Shown piece after piece: positions 1 to 13,012 of a DNA stretch of 64,000 bases. Source of the DNA: Mercurialis annua (Eukaryota; Streptophyta; Magnoliopsida; Malpighiales; Euphorbiaceae). Positions within the stretch are counted from its first letter, which is position 1. The number at the start of each line of letters is the position of its first letter. The notes under the pieces were generated by a model. The model saw only the letters and a program-made list of their open reading frames with translations. It had not been told where the DNA came from and searched no databases. A program made the position numbers and the translations under genes. The stretch is taken from positions 16,877,501 to 16,941,500 of the forward strand of contig NC_065577.1 in NCBI RefSeq assembly GCF_937616625.2. Direction: 5' to 3'.

Positions 1-2363
1 TAAATTATAGTATCAAAATCTTTTGGCTTTTAGCATTCTAGAAGAGGATGTGGAAACTGTATTCGAGGTGGATCAGTGTAGTACTACACTGGTGTTTTCA
101 TTGGGTAGATGTGAAACATCGAAACTGATAGTGGAGCTGTGAAGGCGTTCGTATTGTTTGGTGTCTTTGGAAAAAATTTCAATTTGATTTGAGGAAGAAT
201 TCGTTATTAGGTAAATTTTAGTTTCCTTGTTGATGTTGGGTTATTTCGTTAATGACGATACAAATTGGTGAACTAGGATAATGGAGATGGGCAAATATGT
301 TAAAATGGGCGAGTGCACGTCTCACAGAGTGTAATGTCTAGAAAATGTTTCGAGGAAAAATTAATTTCAAATGCTAAATGGTTAAAGAAATTGAAATGTT
401 TTTATCACGTAATTGTGCCCAGACATGTCGTAAACATGCATTTGAAATGCCACGAATAGGAAACTGCATCGAGCATGATCACTAATTAAAAGAGAAATAA
501 ATAATTGATACATGCATTTAGAACATTCATCACAACATTAAATGATTAAGGTTGAATGCAACTCTTTGGGGATGAGAGCTGTCATCACCCTGGCGCACAA
601 TTATGTAAAATAAATTTTATCAATGGGACTTTTCAAGAAAAATATTTTTTTATAAACTCGCGAGTCATATTGTGAAAATGGTGTTTAAAAAGTTATTAAA
701 TTTCAAACGGTTTTGAAATTTTTAATTGGTTGAAAACTAGACAAATACTCTGTGCTGACGGTGGTGGTTATGGAGAGGTTGCTCAGTAAAAATTTATTCT
801 ATTCTGTTCGAGTATCAGTAATTAGTAAATAGGAACTATGGTTATAAGGTTGTACTCGAGGTTTAGTTCGGGTTTAAGAATCGTGTCAGCTTAGAGTATT
901 TAATATTTGCTAAGTTTTGATTTATGGAAATCGGTTATGCTCCGCGTGTTTATTTACACTGAAAGACTTAAAAGGGAATTTTGTTTTTCAGATTCGTTTT
1001 CGGTTCAAAAGTTTTGATACCGATATGAAAATTTTTCGTAAATAAAGGAATTCTTATTTGTGAAAATTTTAACATTTTGAGAAGTGAAGAAACTTTATCA
1101 GTTTTGATTTAAAAATAGATTTTAAGATTTTCTAATTGAACGATTTTATAATCATGAAATTATTTGAAAGTAAGGTTTAGTTATATTCAAATTGAGAGTA
1201 TTTTATTTTGTTGATACATTTACAAAAAAAGGACTTTTCAACGAGTTAATTATTTTTAATTGAAAAATGAAATTAAACTGATGATGTTAGTATTTTCAAA
1301 TTAAATGCGGATGGTATTATTATATATTTATTTTTTTTATAAAATTTTATTTTGAGCAAAACCAATAAACCGATTGACTGCGATTTGATCTAAATGATCT
1401 TCGGTAAGATTCGAGGTGTTAGTGATTGAGAAAAAAATTGGAGAATGAAAAATTCTGTTATGAGAAGTTTGAATTATGTACTCTTTAGATTGGTTGAACC
1501 GTAACGATTCTAATGGTGTTTAGTTTTCAGCCGTTAATTGTGAGGGAACATTTAATCAGGAAGACATCTAGATTTGATGTTAAGTTTTCTCTTATGAGGT
1601 ATTTGGTGTTGTGACCACTTTTAGAGATATAGAGTATAGGCATTAAGGAATGTAAGATTATTTTCAGTAAAGAGTGTTTGTAGGTTTTCGGTTTGTAGCT
1701 TTAGAGTTCGGTTTAGTAAAATTACGATTTGAAATTTTGGGGTTGTTCCTATATTTGTGGTGTTGCTTGGTAGTTTTCGAGACTTGAGTTTGTTCTTTGA
1801 AATTTTCCTCGTATAGCGTATTGATTATTTCTGCCTAAAAAAAATAAATTTTTAAATCTTTCACACGTGGTGTTAGGAGAGTCGTTTGAGATATCAGATT
1901 TTTTTTAACTAAGAAATTTTCGCGTATGCGTGTGGTGATCATTCGAATTTTTGACTCAATTTCAAATTTGAAGTCGTATTTCTATAAGTTGGGGAGAATG
2001 TCCGTAAAATTTTCAGCATATGTTCGGTTAAATTATGTTTCGTTTCGCTTGACTCTCTTTTAGTTGTGTTGATAATAGAATTACCTTGGGTGAGAACTTG
2101 GTTTAATTATTAAATTTTCGATGGTGTTTTGCTAAGGTTGATTTAGGCGGTTTTTATTTCGTTTCCGTTGAGTTATCACCTTGTCGCAGAGTGATTTTTG
2201 GAATCAGAATTAATATTCGTAGTTGTCTCTTTCGTTCCGTTGAGGACGTGTTGCCCCGTATTTTTTTTGAGTTACGTGTGATTTTATACGTGCTATAATT
2301 GATTTAATATTACTTTGGTTTTGTGGTAAATTTGAGGACGAATTTTTAATAAGTTGGGGAGTA
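1..2363 (+). mobile_element. LARD internal domain, 3' part of the preceding unit
   Basis: Nearly identical to 7342-9707. It contains no reading frame of note and ends in a purine-rich tract just before the LTR at 2364. Bases 300-620 carry a block that is also conserved in the diverged LARD at 31090-31400. The 5' part of this internal domain is cut off by the window edge. Confidence 0.85.
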
Positions 2364-5341
2364 TGTAATACCCCGTATTTTTATTTGATTTTTTTTTCTT
2401 CTGGAAAACTTGCGGTAATAATTTGAGTCGTTCGTTAATTAAGTCGTGGTTCGATTCACGTTTGTTGTATTTGAGTCGGGTTGGTCCAATAATTATTTAA
2501 GGCCATGAAAGCCATAAAGCCCATGCATGCTTTAAGTTTCATTATTATCTTTAATTCTATTGGCCCATGTATTTCTTTTCTTCACATCCATACAAATGAT
2601 TATGAATTAATAATAAACCCATGCATACAGCCCATTAAACTTTCATGCTCAGGTTAAGTCCAAAACCTTAACTATTGTTTGAAAAAAAAAATGTAGTGCT
2701 GCGTTACTTTTCTTTTTCTTTATTTATAAACTTTTTTTTATCCTTTTAAAATCGTTTTAAAATCCTAATTCATTCCACACTTTACACAAACCCTAGCCGT
2801 CATTTTTTCTTCATGATTCGCTGAGTTCATACGTCCAAAACTCCTCTCCAACTGCTGAAATAATTCACATTGAATAGGAATCCGTCTCGGTCGTAGTAGA
2901 CTCAATCATCTACAGTCTTAAGCCTTGAAATCGTAATTTGGTACGTTAATCTCTTCGTTATTTGAGCCGTCGTGTTATCGTTTTAAATGATATTGTTGGC
3001 TGCGTTACTTCTTTTTGGTTTCTGCCAATTCTTGTTCTTTGCTATGGCCATATATGTTGTTCTTAGAGTAATAACTGTTAGGGGTTACCCTTAACCAATT
3101 AATTATTGATTATTTAATTTTCTTTTAGTTGGCCTTGTTGTTTGATATAGAAACTAAATATTTCGTTTGGCCTTGTTTACATCGTTAAGCTTTTGTTCGT
3201 TGATGATTTTATGGCAGTATGAACACTTAGGATATGGCCGTTTACATCCTTAATTTTCTGTCAGAATGTGCTCACTTGGTTTTGTTAGTGTTTGTTACAG
3301 TTAGTATAGAGTTCCTCATTATTATTATTTTTCCTTGTGTTCGTGGTGAAGAATTGGCGGGAATGGGGTTGACTTAAATGAGTGTTGCTTTTGTCCCTTG
3401 ATTCAATGTTATGGCATTTAATGGGTTAATTTATATGGGGGTAGTGGCCATCGTTCTTTTAATTGAATTCCTTATTATTAGCTACTGCTTGTATTTGATT
3501 TCTTGATTTTGGTTTATGAAGATGATGATGTAGCGTTGTATGATTGGCTATTATAATTGATTTTTGGCTAAGTGATGGTTTTAGTCATTGAATTCTTATG
3601 TATTAAATTCACTGATTCCAAAATTTATCTTTTAACAGTTTTAATTGATTTTTGATTTAAATTTACAAAAGTGGCTTCGACTTATTAATTAACGATTTAA
3701 ATAATAATATTATTTATAATTTGAAATTACTTTGGGCGTTAATACTTTAAATTTAAATTAATATTAATTTTATTATAGTTTATATGTGATTTTATATATT
3801 GACAATATTAAATAAGAATTGGGGATTTTACTTAATTTGAAAGATTGTCGAATTAGATATATTATTTTTAATACCTAAAAATAATATTTGAGTTATTTGA
3901 AAATTAAATTAATATATTAATAATTATTATTTAATTAATAATTTGAGATTTTGGCTTAGCGTGCCAATTTGGCTAAATTTGTAATTTAGCCTTTCTAATT
4001 ATTTATTGATTTATTTAAGAAGATATTTTGCCGGTAATTTTTAATTACTTGAGTTTCAAGCTATTGAGTTCTATTTTGATATTAATTAATATTTTATTTA
4101 ATATCAATTATAAACTGTAGTTTATAAACTCTGGTTTTATGGTTGGGTCGGTTTGAACTTGGGTCACCGACATGTGGGCTTAGCTTGGTAGTTTTGAAAA
4201 ACTCGGCTAATCCACTATTTGAGGAATTGATTTTATTTATCAATTAAATATTATTTTAATAATATTTTCGGATTGGATTTAAGTGCGAACTCAATAGTCT
4301 TGAATTAATTACGACATTACAATTTATTTGAGAATTGTATTTCTCTGTGATTTATCTAGTTATTTAATTGTGCTAGTCCTACGTGGTGTCTAGTGATCTT
4401 AGAGTTAGGGGTCGTACAGATATTAACCTATTTATTATTTTAGACCCATCGACTGCTCGTGCTTCGGAGTCTATGCAGGGTTAGCTGTTTGCCAAGATCA
4501 CGTGGATAAGCAAGCAGTGAGTTTATAGTGCTATTTACCGCTTTATTAAGTACCGCATCGTATTTTAATATTATAAATGCTTTTGAACTGTTTTTACGGA
4601 TTATGGATCTGGATTGAAACGAGCTACTCGATAGGCTTGTATCGAGACTGTGTGCACCGGTGAGTACTCTGGGAAACGGCAGACTAAAGTCTTGCTTACG
4701 CTGGTATATATTTTTGACGAGGATTTGTTCCCGTCCACTCTGGGTTTATCAGTATGCTATGTCATACTTACGCTGGGATCATTTCAATACTGTTTATCCA
4801 TAATCATATTATATTAGTACAAAATGTTTTGATTTAGGGGTTTTAAACTTAATAAATGTAAATAGTATTGCGAACTCATCTCAGTATATCTGACCCCGCT
4901 GTTTTCCCAAATTTTCCAGGTTTATGAGATTTGAAAGCTGGTCCACTCCGATTCTTTTGATTCTTCGGAGGTTTTTATGTTATTTTAACTAGCATCTGTT
5001 TTCGAACTCTTAGACCGCAGAAGAACTAGTTTATTATATATTATATTGATATTACACTCTGGGATTATCGATTTGATCGATTATTTATTATTATCATGTT
5101 TACTCTGGATTACTTTAATATTATATTTAAGGCATGCTGTTGAGCATTTTTGGATAATTAAGTTATTTATATTAGAACTGTAATATAAATTGCTATACTT
5201 AGGTTGGAGTCTCGGTTGCCTCCGAGCAGTTTTCTGCAGGTTTAAATATTTAATTGTTTTCCGCAAGGCTTGCTACGGGTTTTGGTACAACCATACCCAT
5301 AACCTAGCGCCGGTCACGATTCATGAAATTGGGTCGTGACA
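2364..5341 (+). repeat. LTR of the LARD array, left copy
   Basis: This 2978-bp repeat begins TGTAATACCCCG and ends GGGTCGTGACA, with the usual TG...CA termini. It is followed at once by a primer-binding site, so for the unit to its right it acts as the 5' LTR. A TATA-like stretch lies near 2723-2730, preceded by repeats of the word GCCCATGCAT. The last 70 or so bases (about 5270-5341) are almost the same as the ends of the chromovirus and solo LTRs elsewhere in the window. Short open frames inside it (such as 5081-5266, minus) occur in both copies but look like chance. Confidence 0.92.
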
Positions 5342-5345
5342 AAGT

Positions 5346-5364
5346 TGGTATCAGAGCTTTGGTT
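5346..5364 (+). other. Primer-binding site, initiator-Met tRNA type
   Basis: TGGTATCAGAGCTTTGGTT starts four bases after the LTR end. TGGTATCAGAGC is the classic plant primer site complementary to the 3' end of initiator methionine tRNA, where minus-strand DNA synthesis begins. Confidence 0.9.
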
Positions 5365-8300
5365 TCAAACCAAGGACATTTGCTTGCTATGTGTTTACTC
5401 TGTTAGGTCGTTATTGAGTCATAGGTACTACTGCGGAATTAGGTTCATGTCTTGTCTTTGAAACGTCATCTTTTGATTTTAAAAACTTTCTGCCTACACC
5501 GATAGGATTGCGTCGAGTCAGACATTATTTATGCTTTGATTTGATGTTTTTATTTTATTACATTGATGTTATTTCACTTGGGTGATTTAATTGCTTTTGA
5601 TTTATCGAAAAATCTTATGTTGGTAATTTTTTTAAGTCATGCTTGGGTATGATGTTATTTCCTTATCATGTTGATGATGCGTTTCACTAGGTGATAATAC
5701 TTTGGCTTTTATGCCTTTAATGATGTTGTTGACGTTAGATTATTTGTGAGTATTTATGGCTTTGTCCTTGAGTTTTGATTTCTAAAAATTAATATTTTGT
5801 CAGTCTTTGACATTGTTTTGGGTTTAAATGATTTTTGACCGAAAAATATTTTTCACGTTTTATGAATTACGTTGTTGTCCACGTATTGGTTTCAAATTAC
5901 CTTAAGGATATTGTTTTTGTCTAACTGGTGTTTTGACGCAAAAAGTCAAATGGATAGTCTGAACACGACACCTAAAATATTATTTTCAGTATCTTGCCAG
6001 TAAAATGAAATACGTTTATTTCAAAGTTTTACATTTGACTAAGGATTGGAAAAGGGTTGTTATTTTGAAAATAAAATGGAATTGTTTTAAAAAAAAATGT
6101 TACGTCTAGCTCGGTATTTTCAAAATGATTATTTTGAAATAATATTTTTTTAAAGGCGATACCGATTTGATAATATAACATTAATTTTGTAATTTTACTA
6201 TATTTCGATTTATCAAAGCTTTGGTGTTGGTCTTATGCTTGATTTACTAATTTTGATTGAAGCCAGTATTTCTGAAAGATTGTTAAAGAATAATTATTAT
6301 TATTTTTTCACTTGGGAGATGAGTTGATGTTATTACTTTGGGTGAAGTCGAGCTACCTATTTTAAAAATATTGAGATTTATTTTCAAAAGACGTTTCTTT
6401 ACGGATTTGAAAATGTGTTGCATACGTTTTATAAATGGATAGTATGGGTTTGACTTGGGTCACCCAGATTTGGAGTTGAGCTTGGAAGTGGTAATCACTC
6501 GGCTAACTCGATGATTTTAAATTGAGGCGTTTGGGAACAATTATATCTATTGTTTTATAAAAGAGGTTTTTGGAAAATGATCTTCAAAACTGTGGGGCTC
6601 GACACGAACTTGAAACCTATTTTGTAAATTTTATTTTTTTTATCGAAGTGGATTTTGATAAGTACTTTTGACCAGTATCTTTATTATTTTTGATTTGAGT
6701 TGATGTGTTGAAAATGTTATTGTATAAGTTATATTTTCCTTAATTTCGGGTTGTTTTGAGTTGTCACCATGTCGGTGGGAACTCATTGGCCATATAAGAT
6801 GTTGCATGCTTAATTTTATTTTTTGGAATTACATTGGTTAGCTACCCAAATGAGCAATTGTTTTACTGCAAGATGCTTAAGTGTTTTTCGGATGTGTGAT
6901 CAATTCTTGACCTATACTACTGTGTTATTATTCTTGTCTATAGTGTTTGATTAAGTTATGCCGTATCAGTTTTGTCCTCATGGCCTCATTGTTTGGAGTA
7001 CCACGTGAGGGTATTTCTCGCTAGTATTTCTTTGGCCTAGCTTTGATATTGGTATCGATGTGCGTTTCGAACCTTTGTTTTGACCCTGGGATTAGTTAGA
7101 TGTTCTAATTGGTTAGTTGGATCGAACGTTGGACTCTGAAAATCGAAGTTATTAATTTTGTCATCAAGACATTTGAGGAGCGATTCTCAAGAGCTGTTTG
7201 CAGATTCGAATTTCGAATCTGTCCTAGCCAGAGGAAGGCGATTTGAGTTACTCAGTACCGGTGGAATGATTCTACTCGTGAGTGCTTACCTCGTGCGTGG
7301 AATTTCGAGCGATATGCATTTCTAGATCGAGTTCGTTGTGATAAATTATAGTATCAAAATCTTTTGGCTTTTAGCATTCTGGAAGAGGATGTGGAAACTG
7401 TATTCGAGGTGGATCAGTGTAGTAATACACTGGTGTTTTCATTGGGTAGATCGGTGAAACATCGAAACTGATAGTGGAGCTGTGAAGGCGTTCGTATTGT
7501 TTGGTGTCTTTGGAAAAAATTTCAATTTGATTTGAGGAAGAATTCGTTATTAGGTAAATTTTAGTTTCCTTGTTGATGTTGGGTTATTTCGTTAATGACG
7601 ATACAAATTGGTGAACTAGGATAATGGAGATGGGCAAATATGTTGAAATGGGCGAGTGCACGTCTCACAGAGTGTAATGTCTAGAAAATGTTTCGAGGAA
7701 AAATTGATTTCAAATGCTAAATGGTTAAAGAAATTGAAATGTTTTTATCACGTAATTGTGCCCAGACATGTCGTAAACATGCATTTGAAATGCCACGAAT
7801 AGGAAACTGCATCGAGCATGATCACTAATTAAAAGAGAAATAAATAATTGATACATGCATTTAGAACATTCATCACAACATTAAATGATTAAGGTTGAAT
7901 GCAACTCTTTGGGGATGAGAGCTGTCATCACCCTGGCGCACAATTATGTAAAATAAATTTTATCAATGGGACTTTTCAAGAAAAATATTTTTTTATAAAC
8001 TCGCGAGTCATATTGTGAAAATGGTGATTAAAAAGTTATTAAATTTCAAACGGTTTTGAAATTATTAATTGGTTGAAAACTAGACAAATACTCTGTGCTG
8101 ACGGTGGTGGTTTTGGAGAGGTTGCTCAGTAAAAATTTATCTATTCTGTTCGAGTATCAGTAATTAGTAAATAGGAACTATGGTTATAAGGTTGTACTCG
8201 AGGTTTAGTTCGGGTTTAAGAATCGTGTCAGCTTAGAGTATTTAATATTTGCTAAGTTTTGATTTATGGAAATCGGTTATGCTCCGCGTGTTTATTTACA

Positions 8301-9692
8301 CTGAAAGACTTAAAAGGGAATTTTGTTTTTCAGATTCGTTTTCGGTTCAAAAGTTTTGATACCGATATGAAAATTTTTCGTAAATAAAGGAATTCTTATT
8401 TGTGAAAATTTTAACATTTTGAGAAGTGAAGAAACTTTATCAGTTTTGATTTAAAAATAGATTTTAAGATTTTCTAATTGAACGATTTTATAATCATGAA
8501 ATTATTTGAAAGTAAGGTTTAATTATATTCAAATTGAGAGTATTTTATTTTGTTGATACATTTACAAAAAAAAGGACTTTTCAACGAGTTAATTATTTTT
8601 AATTGAAAAATGAAATTAAACTGATGATGTTAGTAATTTCAAATTAAATACGGATGGTATTATTATATATTTATTTTTTTTATAAAATTTTATTTTGAGA
8701 AAAACCAATAAACAGATTGACTGCGATTTGATCTAAATGATCTTCGGTAAGATTCGAGGTGTTAGTGATTGAGAAAAAAATTGGAGGATGAAAAATTCTG
8801 TTATGAGAAGTTTGAATTATGTACTCTTTAGATTGGTTGAACCGTAACGATTCTAATGGTGTTTAGTTTTCAGCCGTTAATTGTGAGGGAACATTTAATC
8901 AGAAAGACATCTAGATTTGATGTTAAGTTTTCTCTTATGAGGTATTTGGTGTTGTGACCACTTTAAGAGATATAGAGTATAGGCGTTAAGGAATGTAAGA
9001 TTATTTTCAGTAAAGAGTGTTTGTAGGTTTTCGGTTTGTAGCTTTAGAGTTCGGTTTAGTAAAATTACGATTTGAAATTTTGGGGTTGTTCCTATATTTG
9101 TGGTGTTGCTTGGTAGTTTTCGAGACTTGAGTTTGTTCTTTGAAATTTTCCTCGTATAGCGTATTGATTATTTCTGCCTGAAAAAAAATAAATTTTTAAA
9201 TCTTTCACACGTGGTGTTAGGAGAGTCGTTTGAGATATCAGATTTTTTTTAACTAAGAAATTTTCGCGTATGCGTGTGGTGATCATTCGAATTTTTGACT
9301 CAGTTTAAAATTTGAAGTCGTATTTCTATAAGTTGGGGAGAATGTCCGTAAAATTTTCAGCGTATGTTCGGTTAAATTATGTTTCGTTTCGCTTGACTCT
9401 CTTTTAGTTGTGTTGATAATAGAATTACCTTGGGTGAGAACTTGGTTTAATTATTAAATTTTCGATGGTGTTTTGCTAAGGTTGATTTAGGCGGTTTTTA
9501 TTTCGTTTCCGTTGAGTTATCACCTTGTCGCAGAGTGATTTTTGGAATCAGAATTAATATTCGTAGTTGTCTCTTTCGTTCCGTTGAGGACGTGTTGCCC
9601 CGTATTTTTTTTGAGTTACGTGTGATTTTATACGTGCTATAATTGATTTTATATTACTTTGGTTTTGTGGTAAATTTGAGGACGAATTTTTA

Positions 9693-9707
9693 ATAAGTTG
9701 GGGAGTA
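9693..9707 (+). other. Polypurine tract of the LARD
   Basis: A purine-rich run (AAGTTGGGGAGTA) directly abuts the LTR start at 9708. The same tract precedes the LTR at 2364. It would prime plus-strand DNA synthesis. Confidence 0.75.
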
Positions 9708-12683
9708 TGTAATACCCCGTATTTTTATTTGATTTTTTTTTTCTTCTGGAAAACTTGCGGTAATAATTTGAGTCGTTCGTTAATTAAGTCGTGGTTCGAT
9801 TCACGTTTGTTGTATTTGAGTCGGGTTGGTCCAATAATTATTTAAGGCCATGAAAGCCATAAAGCCCATGCATACTTTAAGTTTCATTATTATCTTGAAT
9901 TCTATTGGCCCATGTATTTCTTTTCTTCACATCCATACAAATGATTATGAATTAATAATAAACCCATGCATACAGCCCATTAAACTTTCATGCTCAGGTT
10001 AAGTCCAAAACCTTAACTATTGTTTGAAAAAAAAATGTAGTGCTGCGTTACTTTTCTTTTTCTTTATTTATAAACTTTTTTTTAACCTTTTAAAATCGTT
10101 TTAAAATCCTAATTCATTCCACACTTTACACAAACCCTAGCCGTCATTTTTTCTTCATGATTCGCTGAGTTCATACGTCCAAAACTCCTCTCCAACTGCT
10201 GAAATAATTCGCATTGAATAGGAATCCGTCTCGGTCGTAGTAGACTCAATCATCTACAGTCTTAAGCCTTGAAATCGTAATTTGGTACGTTAATCTCTTC
10301 GTTATTTGAGCCGTCGTGTTATCGTTTTAAATGATATTGTTGGCTGCGTTACTTCTTTTTGGTTTCTGCCAATTCTTGTTCTTTGCTATGGCCATATATG
10401 TTGTCCTTAGAGTAATAACTGTTAGGGGTTACCCTTAACCAATTAATTATTGATTATTTAATTTTCTTTTAGTTGGCCTTGTTGTTTGATATAGAAACTA
10501 AATATTTCGTTTGGCCTTGTTTACATCGTTAAGCTTTTGTTCGTTGATGATTTTATGGCAGTATGAACACTTAGGATATGGCCGTTTATATCCTTAATTT
10601 TCTGTCAGAATGTTCTCACTTGGTTTGGTTAGTGTTTGTTACAGTTAGTATAGAGTTCCTCATTATTATTATTTTTCCTTGTGTTCGTGGTGAAGAATTG
10701 GCGGGAATGGGGTTGACTTAAATGAGTGTTGCTTTTGTCCCTTGATTCAATGTTATGGCATTTAATGGGTTAATTTATATGGGGGTAGTGGCCATCGTTC
10801 TTTTAATTGAATTCCTTATTATTAGCTACTGCTTGTATTTGATTTCTTGATTTTGGTTTATGAAGATGATGATGTGGCGTTGTATGATTGGCTATTATAA
10901 TTGATTTTTGGCTAAGTGATGGTTTTAGTCATTGAATTCTTATGTATTAAATCCACTGATTCCAAAACTTATCTTTTAACAGTTTTAATTGATTTTTGAT
11001 TTAAATTTACAAAAGTGGCTTCGACTTATTAATTAACGATTTAAATAATAATATTATTTATAATTTGAAATTACTTTGGGCGTTAATACTTTTAATTTAA
11101 ATTAATATTAATTTTATTATAGTTTATATGTGATTTTATATATTGACAATATTAAATAAGAATTGGGGATTTTACTTAATTTGAAAGATTGTCGAATTAG
11201 ATATATTATTTTTAATACCTAAAAATAATATTTGAGTTATTTGAAAATTAAATTAATATATTAATAATTATTATTTAATTAATAATTTGAGATTTTGGCT
11301 TAGCGTGCCAATTTGGCTAAATTTGTAATTTAGCCTTTCTAATTATTTATTGATTTATTTAAGAAGATATTTTGCCGGTAATTTTTAATTACTTGAGTTT
11401 CAAGCTATTGAGTTCTATTTTGATATTAATTAATATTTTATTTAATATTAATTATAAACTGTAGTTTATAAACTCTGGTTTTATGGTTGGGTCGGTTTGA
11501 ACTTGGGTCACCGACATGTGGGCTTAGCTTGGTAGTTTTGAAAAACTCGGCTAATCCACTATTTGAGGAATTGATTTTATTTATCAATTAAATATTATTT
11601 TAATAATATTTTCGGATTGGATTTAAGTGCGAACTCAATAGTCTTGAATTAATTACGGCATTACAATTTATTTGAGAATTGTGTTTCTCTGTGATTTATC
11701 TGGTTATTTAATTGTGCTAGTCCTACGTGGTGTCTAGTGATCTTAGAGTTAGGGGTCGTACGGATATTAACCTATTTATTATTTTAGACCCATCGACTGC
11801 TCGTGCTTCGGAGTCTACGCAGGGTTAGCTGTTTGCCAAGATCACGTGGATAAGAAAGCAGTGAGTTTATAGTGCTATTTACCGCTTTATTAAGTACCGC
11901 ATCGTATTTTAATATTATAAATGCTTTTGAACTGTTTTTACGGATTATGGATCTGGATTGAAACGAGCTACTCGATAGGCTTGTATCGAGACTGTGTGCA
12001 CCGGTGAGTACTCTGGGAAACGGCAGACTAAAGTCTTGCTTACGCTGGTATATATTTTTGACGAGGATTTGTTCCCATCCACTCTGGGTTTATCAGTATG
12101 CTATGTCATACTTACGCTGCGATCATTTCAATACTGTTTATCCATAATCATATTATATTAGTATAAAATGTTTTGATTTAAGGGTTTTAAACTTAATAAA
12201 TGTAAATAGTATTGCGAACTCATCTCAGTATATCTGACCCCGCTGTTTTCCCAAATTTTCCAGGTTTATGATTTGAAAGCTGGTCCACTCCGATTCTTTT
12301 GATTCTTCGGAGGTTTTTATGTTATTTTAACTAGTTACTGTTTTCGAACTCTTAGACCGCAGTAGAACTAGTTTATTATATAATATATTGATATTACACT
12401 CTGGGATTATCGATTTGATCGATTATTTATTATTATCATGTTTACTCTGGATTACTTTAATATTATATTTAAGGCATGCTGTTGAGCATTTTTGGATAAT
12501 TAAGTTATTTATATTAGAATTGTAATATAAATTGCTATACTTAGGTTGGAGTCTCGGTTGCCTCCGAGCAGTTTTCTGCAGGTTTAAATATTTAATTGTT
12601 TTCCGCAAGGCTTGCTACGGGTTTTGGTACAACCATACCCATAACCTAGCGCCGGTCACGATTCATGAAATTGGATCGTGACA
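9708..12683 (+). repeat. LTR of the LARD array, right copy (3' LTR)
   Basis: This 2976-bp LTR is nearly identical to 2364-5341, beginning TGTAATACCCCG and ending GGATCGTGACA. It is followed directly by non-element sequence (TTACA...), so this is the right edge of the array. The target-site duplication cannot be checked because the left edge is outside the window. Confidence 0.92.
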
Positions 12684-13012
12684 TTACACGTGCTAGATTT
12701 TTATCAGTTTGCAATTGCCTTCGGAATAGGAAAACAACCAATGTATACTTCTTGTGATTTAGCCAAATAGTATTGCAGACGTGCTTCAAAGTTCGGTCCA
12801 TGAGCGATATAACTCACCATTTCGTCATGACAAGATTTCCCTAGTGTAGAAACTAGTTCAACACAACATTCATGGGAAAGTGTGCCATTTAAGAACACCG
12901 ATTTAAATATCTCATTTTCACACTTTTTTGTTGCATGACTGGCGCATACATCTAAGAAGTTGAACAATCCTGGGCGTGGCACTTGCGCAGAAGTTGGTGC
13001 TCCTAAATCTAG
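12684..13012 (-). pseudogene. Prolamin-like (ECA1-type) secreted protein gene, C-terminal remnant
   Basis: A minus-strand frame from about 13011 to a stop at 12704 encodes roughly 100 residues. Its cysteine pattern is C-x7-C-x17-CC-x10-C, with the word FLNG before the CC pair. This layout and the E-I-F-x-x-x-FLNG stretch match the prolamin-like domain of plant ECA1/early-culture-abundant and egg-cell-type secreted proteins, which act outside the cell in reproduction or signalling. The N-terminal part, where a signal peptide would sit, is missing because a chromovirus LTR starts at 13013. Upstream in-frame codons in 13013-13153 belong to that LTR, not to the gene. The region after the stop is cut by the LARD array at 12683. 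The gene is therefore almost certainly dead here. Family assignment is from motif memory only. Confidence 0.68.

Larger units (their letters stand above)
5342..9707 (+). mobile_element. LARD internal domain, complete and non-coding
   Basis: These 4366 bp lie between the two LTRs. It starts with a primer-binding site and ends with a polypurine tract. No retroviral protein motif is readable in any frame; the longest open frames are about 60 codons. A stretch at about 6430-6530 resembles part of the LTR (4135-4215), and 7640-7960 contains the block conserved in the second LARD. The domain may act as RNA (packaging or structure) rather than as a coding sequence; that is an inference. Confidence 0.85.
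1..12683 (+). mobile_element. Tandem array of a non-coding LARD-type LTR retrotransposon
   Basis: The sequence from base 1 reappears from about 7342, and the LTR starting at 2364 reappears at 9708, so the period is 7344 bp. The order is internal domain (3' part), LTR, full internal domain, LTR. Copies differ only by scattered substitutions and short indels, roughly 1 percent by eye. No gag or pol reading frame exists in either strand of the internal domain, yet primer-binding site, polypurine tract and TG...CA LTR ends are all present. These are the hallmarks of a large retrotransposon derivative (LARD) that depends on proteins from another element. Two internal domains sharing LTRs head to tail are usually explained by unequal recombination between LTRs. 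The left end lies outside the window, so the array may be longer. Confidence 0.88.

Noticed and set aside
5081..12608. 61-codon open frames present in both LARD LTRs (5081-5266 and 12423-12608, minus)
   Set aside because: They are repeated only because the LTR is repeated. No motif, start context or conservation in the diverged LARD supports coding.
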